Part shown: positions 17,454-24,467 of the stretch, piece after piece
Layout: the number at the start of each line of letters is the position of its first letter
How positions within the stretch are numbered: position 1 is the stretch's first letter
NCBI GenBank assembly: GCA_015485665.1
Contig: WFTC01000017.1
Span: forward strand, 1 to 55,978
DNA length: 55,978 nucleotides
From: Candidatus Altimarinota bacterium
GTDB lineage: Bacteria; Patescibacteriota; Gracilibacteria; UBA1369; 2-02-FULL-48-14
Direction: 5' to 3'
Notes under the pieces: model-generated
The model's input: the letters and a program-made list of their open reading frames with translations, nothing else
What the model was told of the DNA's origin: nothing
Database searches by the model: none
Position numbers and translations under genes: made by a program

Positions 17454-18126
17454 TCTTGAGGAGCGTATGGGCTTTAAGTTTGATAAGCCACAGCTTCTGG
17501 AGCTTGCATTCATTCATAAGTCATTTATAAATGAATGCAATGATAAAAATGAATGTAATGAACGTCTTGAGTTTTTGGGTGATGCTGTTTTGGAACTTGT
17601 GGTAACGGAATATCTTTATAAGACTTATCCGGAAACCGATGAAGGTGTTTTAACAAATTGGAGAAGTGCTTTGGTTAAAGGTAAAAATTTGGCTCATGTG
17701 GCACGCATGTTGAAACTTGGACAGTATTTAAGTTTGAGTAAAGGTGAGGACAGATCCGGTGGTCGTGATAAAGATTATATTTTAGCAAACACTATGGAGG
17801 CTTTGATAGGCGCACTTTACCTTGATAAAGGTTACGAAAGAACAAAGACTTTTATTGGAAAACATATAATTAAGTTTTTAGATGAAATTATAGCTCAAGG
17901 ACTTCATATTGATGCAAAATCTCATATTCAAGAAATGGCTCAAGATAAATTGGGAGTTACACCGCATTATAAATTGATTGATGAATCCGGTCCTGATCAT
18001 GATAAAACTTTTTTGATGGGTATTTATTTTGGTGATGACTTGGTGGGGCAAGGTAAAGGATCTTCAAAACAAAATGCAGAGCAAGAAGCAGCTCGTGATG
18101 CACTGCGTAAAAAGTCTTGGGTATAA
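17422..18126 (+). CDS. rnc: Ribonuclease III
   Basis: Double-strand-specific endoribonuclease for rRNA and mRNA processing, 234 residues. The RNase III signature [15 protein letters not shown] and the second acidic site in [12 protein letters not shown] are intact, followed by a C-terminal dsRNA-binding domain ending [16 protein letters not shown]. The start could be the ATG at 17422 or the next codon at 17425; both lie inside nusB. Last gene of the run; no obvious terminator before the convergent methyltransferase gene. Confidence 0.95.
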   Translation: MMIKSKSQLDDLEERMGFKFDKPQLLELAFIHKSFINECNDKNECNERLEFLGDAVLELVVTEYLYKTYPETDEGVLTNWRSALVKGKNLAHVARMLKLGQYLSLSKGEDRSGGRDKDYILANTMEALIGALYLDKGYERTKTFIGKHIIKFLDEIIAQGLHIDAKSHIQEMAQDKLGVTPHYKLIDESGPDHDKTFLMGIYFGDDLVGQGKGSSKQNAEQEAARDALRKKSWV

Positions 18127-18148
18127 ATTCATCAAACTCTTTAAATGC

Positions 18149-19468
18149 TCAAAACATTTTAATTTGTAAAGGGATTAGCTTGCCTTCTTCATTCTTTGCA
18201 ATACCCAATGGGAAATTACTGTGTTTAATGAGTTCGTATTTAAGATAACCTTTTTTGCCTATCTTTGAATTCTGAAAAAATTTTAATAGATCATCTACAT
18301 GAATACATTTTTTTGTATGTAAGCCCGCCCAAAGAGCAGCTGCATGAGTGAGTCTTCCATCTTTATAAATAGGAAAACTTAGAGAATGCTTCATTGGAAA
18401 TTCTGTATGTATCATCTCAGAGCTAACTGCAAAAAGAAAAGAATCACGCTCAACCCATTCCCACGGAAAATCATTAAGTCCATATAATTTAAATAATTCT
18501 TTCTCAATCATTCTTCCTTTTTTGCTGGCTGATTTCAAAGTTCTCAAACAATCAAGCTTTCTACTCAATCCAAGTGATTCTTTTTTTCCTATAGCTATAC
18601 AAAAAAAGCCTTTGGTATTGCTTTTGTGAGGCCAGAAACGTATTCCTTTTAAAGATTGTATTTGTTGAGGGATTTGCTTAGGGATTTCTTTTATGATTTC
18701 CGCTTGAGGAAATTTTTTTAAGAGTTTTTCTATTACACCATCATCTTCTATAGCATTTAAAGTACATGTGGAATAAACCAAACGACCTCCGGGTTTTAGC
18801 AAACGAAATGCGCTACAAAGCAAACTGAATTGGTCTTGACTGTAAGCTTTTATAGCTTTCAAGCTCCAAAATTCAGTTCTCGCTTCATATGTATTAAAGA
18901 GACCTTCACCGCTGCATGAAGGGTCCAGTAATACACGATCAAAATATTCCGGATATATGAGAGTAAGCTTGTGTGCATTCATACGTAAAACAACAGTGTT
19001 CCAAATTCCAAGCCTTTCCAAATTTGAATGTAAAGCCTTTAATCTTCTAGTGTCCATATCATTTGCAAATAGAACTCCTTTATTTTGCATACGTTGAGCA
19101 ATATGAGTGCTTTTACCGCCGGGCGCTGCAGTCATGTCAATTACTTTTTCACCGGGTTTTGGGTCCAAAAGATCCACTACAAAACCTGATGAAGAATCTT
19201 GAGGATAAGTAAAACCGGCATGATAGGGGAGCTTTAGGCTCCATTTTTCCCCTGTACCTTTAATATCCAATGAGTCCCTTGAGAAAGGACTGTCAGTCAC
19301 TTCATAACCCTTTTCACTCAAATATTTTTTCATTAACTTCTTAGTGCTTTTTAATGTATTTACACGAATTGTACGCTTTACTTTCTTCTCTTCAATTGCA
19401 AGAAAAAAGGCACTTGCCTCTTCATATCCCAATAATTCTATAAAATACTGTTTAAAGCTGTCTTTCAT
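18149..19468 (-). CDS. RsmB/NOP-family RNA m5C methyltransferase (RsmF/YebU-like)
   Basis: SAM-dependent cytosine-C5 methyltransferase acting on rRNA or tRNA. Motif I VIDMTAAPGGKSTHIA, motif IV DPSCSGEG and motif VI YSTCT carry the two cysteines used for release and catalysis. The C-terminal 140 residues form an additional domain (SFPIYKDGRLTHAAALWAG) as in RsmF. 439 residues, close to E. coli YebU (479). Its start abuts the NifU-like stop (no gap), so it is probably cotranscribed with iscS. The exact target base is not deducible. Confidence 0.88.
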   Translation of the reverse strand: MKDSFKQYFIELLGYEEASAFFLAIEEKKVKRTIRVNTLKSTKKLMKKYLSEKGYEVTDSPFSRDSLDIKGTGEKWSLKLPYHAGFTYPQDSSSGFVVDLLDPKPGEKVIDMTAAPGGKSTHIAQRMQNKGVLFANDMDTRRLKALHSNLERLGIWNTVVLRMNAHKLTLIYPEYFDRVLLDPSCSGEGLFNTYEARTEFWSLKAIKAYSQDQFSLLCSAFRLLKPGGRLVYSTCTLNAIEDDGVIEKLLKKFPQAEIIKEIPKQIPQQIQSLKGIRFWPHKSNTKGFFCIAIGKKESLGLSRKLDCLRTLKSASKKGRMIEKELFKLYGLNDFPWEWVERDSFLFAVSSEMIHTEFPMKHSLSFPIYKDGRLTHAAALWAGLHTKKCIHVDDLLKFFQNSKIGKKGYLKYELIKHSNFPLGIAKNEEGKLIPLQIKMF

Positions 19469-20134
19469 CTATTCTCCATAATATTTTGACACATAAAAAT
19501 TTAATATCTTCTCAACTTCCGGAATAATATCCGGATTGCCAATAGCAACTTTGAGCTTCTCTTGTAGGCTTTCCATATTTGTAGCACCTTCAAGTACAGC
19601 TTCTTGTATATCCATATCAGTAACATTTGTTTCTGGATCAATTACTCTTGATGATTCAACTTTCATACGGTTGAATTGTTTACTGCGGCGATAGTAATTA
19701 TTGATCGCCTTTGTTAAAGCTTTATCACCAAGTACGCTACAATGTATTTTTCTATTTGGAAGACCTCCAAGTCTTTTCATAATATCATCAGGAGTTAATT
19801 TTAAAGCATCTTCAGTTACCATACCTCCATTTTCAGATACCATAACACTCATCATTGAAGTGGATGCAATTGCGGATGCACAGCCAAAAGTTTGCCATTT
19901 ACAATCCACAATTTTATCGTCCTCAACTTTTATCCATAGTTTCATCATATCTCCGCAAGCAGGACTTCCAACTTGACCATAGCCATCGTAAGTATCTTCA
20001 TCAATTTCATGTGCATTTTCCAATAAATTTCTTGGATTAAAGAAGTGATCTTTAACTTTATCAGTATACATCCAAGCTGAACCTTTTGGTCCGGCAACAT
20101 CGCTTTTACTGTTACCCATTATGGGGAGAGACAT
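19469..20134 (-). CDS. NifU/IscU-type Fe-S scaffold with degenerate BFD-like tail
   Basis: Receives sulfur from the cysteine desulfurase encoded next door and assembles Fe-S clusters. The IscU domain (about 22-150) has the three ligand cysteines C60 (SPACGD), C85 (FGCAS) and C132 (KIHCS), plus D62. A C-terminal tail (171-211: VTDMDIQEAVLEGATNM, then IGNPDIIPEVEKIL) aligns by eye with the [2Fe-2S] BFD segment of NifU, but all four cysteines of that domain are replaced. No NFU domain follows. The start at 20134 lies 2 bp after the iscS stop; M22 (20071) would match shorter relatives. Confidence 0.9.
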   Translation of the reverse strand: MSLPIMGNSKSDVAGPKGSAWMYTDKVKDHFFNPRNLLENAHEIDEDTYDGYGQVGSPACGDMMKLWIKVEDDKIVDCKWQTFGCASAIASTSMMSVMVSENGGMVTEDALKLTPDDIMKRLGGLPNRKIHCSVLGDKALTKAINNYYRRSKQFNRMKVESSRVIDPETNVTDMDIQEAVLEGATNMESLQEKLKVAIGNPDIIPEVEKILNFYVSKYYGE

Positions 20135-20136
20135 AA

Positions 20137-21387
20137 TTAAATATATTTAAGTTCACCTTTTGATTCCTCTTTAACCATCTTCTCGTCAAGATTTAGAGGT
20201 GATATCTTCCTTAAAATTTCAACAATACGAGGCATAACTTTCAAAACAAAATCAACATCATTTTTACTACTGCTTCTTCCGAGTGTAAATCTCATTGATC
20301 CATGTGCACATTCATAAGGCAAGCCTGTAGCCAATATTACATGAGAAGGCTCCAAGCTATTTGAAGTACATGCGGATCCTGTTGAAGCATAAATTCCTAT
20401 TTCGTTAAGAAATAGCATGCAAGCTTCCCCCTCAATATCCAGTATTGATAGATTGACATTATTAGGAAGCCTATCTTTAGGATGTCCATTAAGCATGGAT
20501 TTTGGTATGGATTTAAGCAGACCATCAATCATATAGTCTCTCAGCTTTTCAAGTCTTGTACTTTCTTTTTCTCGCATATCACATGCAATTTTTAAGGCTT
20601 TGGCAAATCCAACAATGTAAGGAACGTTTTCAGTTCCTCCGCGAAGTCCACGCTCTTGACCTCCTCCATAAATCAAGGGCTTTATACGTGTTCCTTTTCT
20701 TAAATAAAGAATCCCAATTCCTTTTGGTCCATAAATTTTGGATCCGTTAAGAGTCATAAGATCCACGCCTAAATTGTCTACATTAATGTCTATTGATCCT
20801 GCAGCTTGACAGGCATCAGTATGAAAATAAGCCTGATGTCCTTTTAAAATTTTTCCAATCTCAGCTATATCTTGAATCGTGCCGATTTCATTATTTGCCG
20901 CCATTATAGAGACTAAGATTGTATCTTCACGTAAAGCGGCTTTAAGGTCATCTACGGACACTTTCCCATAACGATCCACAGGCAGATATGTAACATCAAA
21001 GCCTTCTTTTGCGAGCTGTTTACAAGGGTTTGCCACTGCATGATGTTCAATTGAGCTTGTAATTATATGCTTGCCTTTGGATGAATGACGTCTTGCTATA
21101 CCGAAAATAGCCATATTGTCAGATTCGGTTCCACCAGATGTAAATATAATTTCTTCGGGTCTGCAAGACAGGCAAGTGGCAATGCTTTTACGTGCATCAT
21201 CAATTGCATCCTTTGCAAATTTACCCAAGGAATAAAAAGCACTTGGATTAGCAAAATTTTCAGAGTAAAAGGATTCCATGGCTGAATGAACTTCAGGCGA
21301 AATAGGAGTTGTTGCCGCATGATCCATATATATAGAGCGCTTTGTATTTTCTTCCAAAAGCTCATGAATTGCGCTTTGTATACTCAT
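20137..21387 (-). CDS. iscS: Cysteine desulfurase (NifS/IscS)
   Basis: PLP enzyme that takes sulfur from cysteine for Fe-S clusters and tRNA thiolation. It has YMDHAATTP, the HHAVANPC segment, the PLP lysine in GSKIYGPKG, and the active-site loop with Cys in STGSACTSN. The start is ATG 21387; earlier in-frame ATGs (21432, 21423) lie within the -10 box of its promoter or upstream of transcription. Order iscS, NifU-like scaffold, methyltransferase. A Fur-family gene is divergent, with a palindrome between the promoters. Confidence 0.94.
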   Translation of the reverse strand: MSIQSAIHELLEENTKRSIYMDHAATTPISPEVHSAMESFYSENFANPSAFYSLGKFAKDAIDDARKSIATCLSCRPEEIIFTSGGTESDNMAIFGIARRHSSKGKHIITSSIEHHAVANPCKQLAKEGFDVTYLPVDRYGKVSVDDLKAALREDTILVSIMAANNEIGTIQDIAEIGKILKGHQAYFHTDACQAAGSIDINVDNLGVDLMTLNGSKIYGPKGIGILYLRKGTRIKPLIYGGGQERGLRGGTENVPYIVGFAKALKIACDMREKESTRLEKLRDYMIDGLLKSIPKSMLNGHPKDRLPNNVNLSILDIEGEACMLFLNEIGIYASTGSACTSNSLEPSHVILATGLPYECAHGSMRFTLGRSSSKNDVDFVLKVMPRIVEILRKISPLNLDEKMVKEESKGELKYI

Positions 21388-21421
21388 GATCTGTTTATTA
21401 TTTGAAATATCATATACGCAC

Positions 21422-21450
21422 ATTCTAACCATGAGTTAAGTAGGAATCAA
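21422..21450 (-). promoter_or_regulatory. Promoter of iscS operon
   Basis: Read on the minus strand: TTGATT (21450-21445), 17-bp spacer, TAGAAT (21427-21422). Transcription should begin near 21415, about 28 nt before ATG 21387. Confidence 0.75.
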
Positions 21451-21463
21451 TACTATTTATTGA
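21447..21463. promoter_or_regulatory. Palindromic operator between iscS and Fur-family promoters
   Basis: TCAATA (21447-21452) and TATTGA (21458-21463) form a perfect 6-bp inverted repeat with a 5-bp centre. It overlaps the -35 boxes of both divergent promoters, the right place for a repressor to control both. The neighbouring Fur-family protein is the natural candidate ligand. Confidence 0.55.
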
Positions 21464-21488
21464 CTGCTGATGGATTAAAAATTACAAT
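21460..21488 (+). promoter_or_regulatory. Promoter of Fur-family regulator
   Basis: TTGACT (21460-21465), 17-bp spacer, TACAAT (21483-21488); start near 21495, leader about 33 nt. Confidence 0.75.
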
Positions 21489-21527
21489 AATCTTATATGC
21501 TATGGAAAGTTTAATGTAAAAAAATTA

Positions 21528-21914
21528 ATGTCAAAACGTGAAAGAAAAAGTCTGCAAAGAAATTTAATACTTAAAATACTTCAAAAAAATAGAAAGCACT
21601 TATCGGTGGATGAAATTTTTCGGAAAGCAAGGAAGGAGATGCCCAAAATAAGCTTGGCAACCGTTTATAGAAATCTTGCAGTTTTGGAGGAGAATAAATT
21701 TGTAATGTCAATGAGTGGACCAGATAACATAAGTTTATTTGAGTTTTATTCCAAGCCTCATCATCATTTTATTTGCAAATCCTGTAAATCTATAGCAAAT
21801 TTGGAGAGTCCGTGTGTCTCTATGTGTGTCAAGTGTGTTGAGTCACATGAAGATGCACAGATTGAAAGTATCATAACTACAATATACGGGGTTTGCAAGA
21901 AGTGTCTGTTTTGA
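21528..21914 (+). CDS. Fur-family metal-responsive transcriptional regulator
   Basis: 128 residues. N-terminal winged helix with LSVDEIFRKARKEMPKISLATVYRNLAVLEE, the Fur recognition-helix signature. The C-terminal dimerisation half has the metal motif PHHHFICKSC, and the structural zinc site is completed by GVCKKC. It contains extra cysteines (CVSMCVKC). It could be Fur, PerR or Zur; the divergent iscS operon favours sensing of iron or peroxide. It probably represses itself and iscS through the palindrome in between. Confidence 0.88.
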   Translation: MSKRERKSLQRNLILKILQKNRKHLSVDEIFRKARKEMPKISLATVYRNLAVLEENKFVMSMSGPDNISLFEFYSKPHHHFICKSCKSIANLESPCVSMCVKCVESHEDAQIESIITTIYGVCKKCLF

Positions 21915-21920
21915 TACAAT
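21893..21920 (+). promoter_or_regulatory. Possible promoter of the tRNA pair
   Basis: TTGCAA (21893-21898), 16-bp spacer, TACAAT (21915-21920), overlapping the 3' end of the Fur-family gene. Start near 21927, ten bases before the first tRNA. The -35 box is weak. Confidence 0.45.
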
Positions 21921-21936
21921 CCCTGTTGTAACTCAA

Positions 21937-22013
21937 GGGTCCGTAGCTCAGTTGGTTAGAGCAGAAGGCTCATAACCTTTTGGTCGCCGGTTCAAGTCCG
22001 GCCGGACCCACCA
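21937..22013 (+). tRNA. tRNA with CAT anticodon (elongator Met or Ile2)
   Basis: 77 nt with encoded CCA. Acceptor GGGTCCG/CGGACCC, anticodon stem GAAGG/CCTTT with loop CTCATAA, T arm GCCGG-TTCAAGT-CCGGC. G1-C72 pairing rules out a typical initiator tRNA. The text around the anticodon resembles both elongator tRNA-Met and lysidine-modified tRNA-Ile2, so the amino acid is left open. Confidence 0.92.
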
Positions 22014-22018
22014 TATTG

Positions 22019-22095
22019 GGGCCCTTAGCTCAGTTGGCTAGAGCGCTACGCTGGCAGCGTAGAGGTCATCGGTTCAACTCCGATAGGGTCCACCA
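22019..22095 (+). tRNA. tRNA-Ala (GGC)
   Basis: 77 nt with encoded CCA. Acceptor GGGCCCT pairs with AGGGTCC (one G-T), anticodon stem CTACG/CGTAG with loop CTGGCAG, anticodon GGC, T arm ATCGG-TTCAACT-CCGAT. It lies five bases after the CAT tRNA, so the two form one transcript. Confidence 0.94.
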
Positions 22096-22110
22096 GTGCC
22101 TTATTTGTCC

Positions 22111-22139
22111 AAGAGTAATCAAGAGTAATCAAGAGTAAT
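22111..22139 (+). repeat. 10-bp tandem repeat after tRNA-Ala
   Basis: Three abutting copies of AAGAGTAATC (the third ends in A instead of C). Noncoding, 15 bp downstream of a tRNA 3' end. No inverted partner or insertion is seen nearby. Confidence 0.85.
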
Positions 22140-22159
22140 ATAGAATCACTCAGAATAGC

Positions 22160-22187
22160 TTGACATTTTAAATATAAATTTTAGAAT
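22160..22187 (+). promoter_or_regulatory. Promoter of C39-like gene
   Basis: TTGACA (22160-22165), 16-bp spacer, TAGAAT (22182-22187); start near 22194, leader about 18 nt. Confidence 0.75.
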
Positions 22188-22211
22188 AACCCCTCTTGCT
22201 AATAAAATTTA

Positions 22212-22946
22212 ATGAGGGACTCTTTTATATCCAAGTTTGGAACAGTATTCATTATATTGCTTGCCTTTATAGATGGAATGTTAGTGGCAAGTAATTTAAT
22301 TAAAAAGATTGAAAGCACGGCAGCAAAGAAGCCTTTCCTGATTGAGGATATTTCTCAAAATCATGAGGAAGAAATTGATAAAATGAATACTCTTGAAGAG
22401 TTAGCTTTCAGAATTAAAGAAGTGCCTTTCACCACTCAGGCACCTTTGGGAGATTGGGGAGAGCCTTGGAATGAATTTTCTGAAGAAGCTGTTATGGCTA
22501 TGGCGAGACTTTGGTATTTGGATGAACAGATTATAAGTTTAGATCAGATTGCTTTAATGATGAAAGATATTGCTCGCTATGAATTGGAGGTATTTGGAAG
22601 TTCCACTCTTAGTGATATTTATCAGGTGCAAATTGTTTTAAAGAATTTTTTTGGGATGAATAGTGAAATTTTAGAAAATCCTGATATTTCACGAATGAAA
22701 GAAGTACTTGAAGAGGGATCTATAATAATTGCACCTATAAACGGCAAAATTCTTTTAAACCCTTATTACGGTAACCCTGCGCCAAGCAATCATATGGTTT
22801 TGATATATGGATGGAAAGAAAATTATTTCATTACACATGATCCAGGTACAAGTCGTGGTAAAAGCTATCTTTATGAACAAAAAAACATCTTAGACAGTAT
22901 CCAAGATCTTGATGCTCAAAAGAGAATTTTGATAGTTAGTCCTTAA
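22212..22946 (+). CDS. C39-like papain-fold protein with Ser in place of catalytic Cys
   Basis: 244 residues. A membrane helix or signal anchor (about 9-28) is followed by an extracellular C39_2-like domain. The family text VPFTTQAPLGDWGEPW leads to the catalytic position, where relatives have a CEEA motif; here it is S90 (SEEA, codon TCT). H194 (SNHMVLIYG) and D210 (HDPGT) are kept. With Ser in place of Cys it may be a pseudoenzyme or binding protein rather than a peptidase. It stands alone with its own promoter and ends 4 bp into rpsT on the other strand. Confidence 0.78.
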   Translation: MRDSFISKFGTVFIILLAFIDGMLVASNLIKKIESTAAKKPFLIEDISQNHEEEIDKMNTLEELAFRIKEVPFTTQAPLGDWGEPWNEFSEEAVMAMARLWYLDEQIISLDQIALMMKDIARYELEVFGSSTLSDIYQVQIVLKNFFGMNSEILENPDISRMKEVLEEGSIIIAPINGKILLNPYYGNPAPSNHMVLIYGWKENYFITHDPGTSRGKSYLYEQKNILDSIQDLDAQKRILIVSP

Positions 22947-23230
22947 TCTTTCTTTTTTGACGCAGGTTTCTTAATACTTGCAACAAAATGAGCAAGCTTT
23001 GACTTTCGCCTTGAAGCGGTATTTTTTTGTAGTACTCTTTTCTTTGCAGCTGTATCAATTATTTTGTAGGCCTTACTCAAGGCTTTTTCAGCCGATTCTT
23101 TATCACCATTCTTAACTGCATCATTTACGCTGCGAATAGCCTTTCTTACGGCGGTACGCACATTATAATTTCTAGCTTGACGCTTCCTGCTTTGAATAAC
23201 TCTCTTCTTGGCTGATTTGATGATTGGCAT
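22943..23230 (-). CDS. rpsT: 30S ribosomal protein S20
   Basis: 95 residues, basic and helical, beginning MPIIKSAKKRVIQSRKRQARN, the conserved S20 start, with the KAYKIIDTAAKKRVLQKNTASRRKS-type body. A Lys-rich tail (KPASKKKD) ends the protein. It binds 16S rRNA early in 30S assembly. The gene is single, convergent with the C39-like gene and divergent from maf. Confidence 0.95.
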   Translation of the reverse strand: MPIIKSAKKRVIQSRKRQARNYNVRTAVRKAIRSVNDAVKNGDKESAEKALSKAYKIIDTAAKKRVLQKNTASRRKSKLAHFVASIKKPASKKKD

Positions 23231-23242
23231 AAGAAAAAATGC

Positions 23243-23270
23243 TTGAATCCTTAAAAAATGCCCGTAGAAT
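23243..23270 (+). promoter_or_regulatory. Promoter of maf
   Basis: TTGAAT (23243-23248), 16-bp spacer, TAGAAT (23265-23270). Start near 23277; this places an in-frame ATG at 23258 upstream of transcription and supports ATG 23306. Confidence 0.6.
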
Positions 23271-23305
23271 ATATAGGCATAAATTCAGGTTGTCAAAGAA
23301 AAATT

Positions 23306-23896
23306 ATGAAAAAACTTGTTCTGGCATCATCAAGCCCTCGTAGAAAAGAAATTTTGGAGGATCTAAATATAGATTTTATTTTGGATCCGCCTCAAGATTT
23401 TCATGAAATTTCAGCTCAAAATCATTCTCCTATGGAGCTGATCAAAACAAATGCTATTGGGAAAGCTAAAGCGGTGGCAAATAGACATAGCTCCGCACTT
23501 GTAATAGGGATTGATACAATTGCGGTTTTAGATGATGAAATTCTTGAAAAGCCTGAAAACAAAGAAGATGCAATTCGTATGATTGAAATTTTAAGTGGCA
23601 AGTATCATGAAGTATTGAGTGCAATTGCACTTATAGATACTGATTCTCAAAAAGAAAAAATAATAGTTCAAGTGACAAAAGTGAAATTTTCCAAACTTAG
23701 TCCTGAAGAAATACAGAGTTATGTTGATCTTGGGGAATCAATGGACAAAGCTGCAGCCTATGCAATCCAAGGTAGAGCCTCATTTTTTATAGAGAAAATA
23801 GAAGGTGATTATTTTAATATAGTAGGTTTTCCAATAGCTGCATTTTATAAAGTATTGAAGGAATTTGACTTACATCTCTTGAATATCGTAAAGTGA
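23306..23896 (+). CDS. maf: Maf/YhdE-type nucleoside triphosphate pyrophosphatase
   Basis: House-cleaning enzyme that hydrolyses dTTP, UTP or modified nucleotides to monophosphates; historically called a septum formation inhibitor. 196 residues from ATG 23306, opening MKKLVLASSSPRRKEIL. It has IGIDTIAVLDDEILEKP, the SGKYHEVLSAIAL motif and the late GRASFFIEKIEGDYFNIVG-type signature (AYAIQGRA), all as in Maf. The longer frame from 23258 adds 16 residues that the promoter excludes. It is followed 28 bp later by the YtxH-like gene. Confidence 0.93.
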   Translation: MKKLVLASSSPRRKEILEDLNIDFILDPPQDFHEISAQNHSPMELIKTNAIGKAKAVANRHSSALVIGIDTIAVLDDEILEKPENKEDAIRMIEILSGKYHEVLSAIALIDTDSQKEKIIVQVTKVKFSKLSPEEIQSYVDLGESMDKAAAYAIQGRASFFIEKIEGDYFNIVGFPIAAFYKVLKEFDLHLLNIVK

Positions 23897-23924
23897 AAGT
23901 GTCATCATTTAACCTAAACACGCC

Positions 23925-24467
23925 ATGGGGAAAAAATCAGGTAAAATAGCTTTGGGCATCGGTTTGATTACCGGTGCATTAACAGGTCTTCTTTTTGCAC
24001 CTGAAGAAGGAAAAAAAATTCGTCGTAAAATAGCAAAGCGTGACACTAAAGGTCTTTTGGATGATATTGTAAGCATGGGAGAAGAAATTGGAGATATAGT
24101 TGAAGACTTTATAAGTCGCCCATCTGTCCAAGAAGCTCTTAATAATGCAAAAGGTAAAATAGCAGATGTGGCTGAAGTTGAATATGAAGAACTTGACAGA
24201 ATGATGAAAGAAGCAACAGAGAAAGCTGAGAATTTTAAAAAGAAAGTTGCTAAGTACGTTAAAGAGCAGAAATCTATTTTAGACAAGAAAACCGGTAAAA
24301 AGACTGGCAAGAAAAAAACTGTATCTACAGGGAAAAGAAAGCCTTCAAAGTCCGAAAAGCCTTCACAAGCTGAGAAATCTACAGTTAAGAATAGGGCAGG
24401 CAGAAAGAAGAGTACGGCAAAAAGCGCTAAAAGTCCGAAAAGCACCAAGAAAAAGAAAGATGACTAG
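23925..24467 (+). CDS. YtxH-like membrane protein with Lys-rich tail
   Basis: 180 residues. N-terminal glycine-rich membrane helix (GLITGALTGLLFAPEEGKKIR) is the YtxH/gas-vesicle GvpP-type signature. A charged helical middle (about 45-120) follows, then a Lys/Ser/Thr-rich tail of about 60 residues resembling eukaryotic-like or histone-like tails (KSAKSPKSTKKKKDD). YtxH proteins are stress-related with no known activity. The tail could bind nucleic acid or the membrane surface. The antisense frame across it has no family features and is ignored. Ends 4 bp into purD (convergent). Confidence 0.75.
   Translation: MGKKSGKIALGIGLITGALTGLLFAPEEGKKIRRKIAKRDTKGLLDDIVSMGEEIGDIVEDFISRPSVQEALNNAKGKIADVAEVEYEELDRMMKEATEKAENFKKKVAKYVKEQKSILDKKTGKKTGKKKTVSTGKRKPSKSEKPSQAEKSTVKNRAGRKKSTAKSAKSPKSTKKKKDD

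Noticed and set aside
21937-22139. An integrated element at the tRNA genes.
   Set aside because: No integrase, no duplicated tRNA 3' end, and ordinary housekeeping genes on both sides. The short tandem repeat alone is not enough.
22111-22139. A CRISPR array remnant.
   Set aside because: The 10-bp units abut with no spacers, and no cas gene is in the window. The Cas4-like nuclease at 5758 is part of a helicase fusion.
23909-24448. A 179-codon open frame on the minus strand opposite the YtxH-like gene.
   Set aside because: It mirrors a Lys/Ser-rich gene and reads as low-complexity Phe/Leu/Ser text with no family motif. The plus-strand gene has a clear YtxH start.
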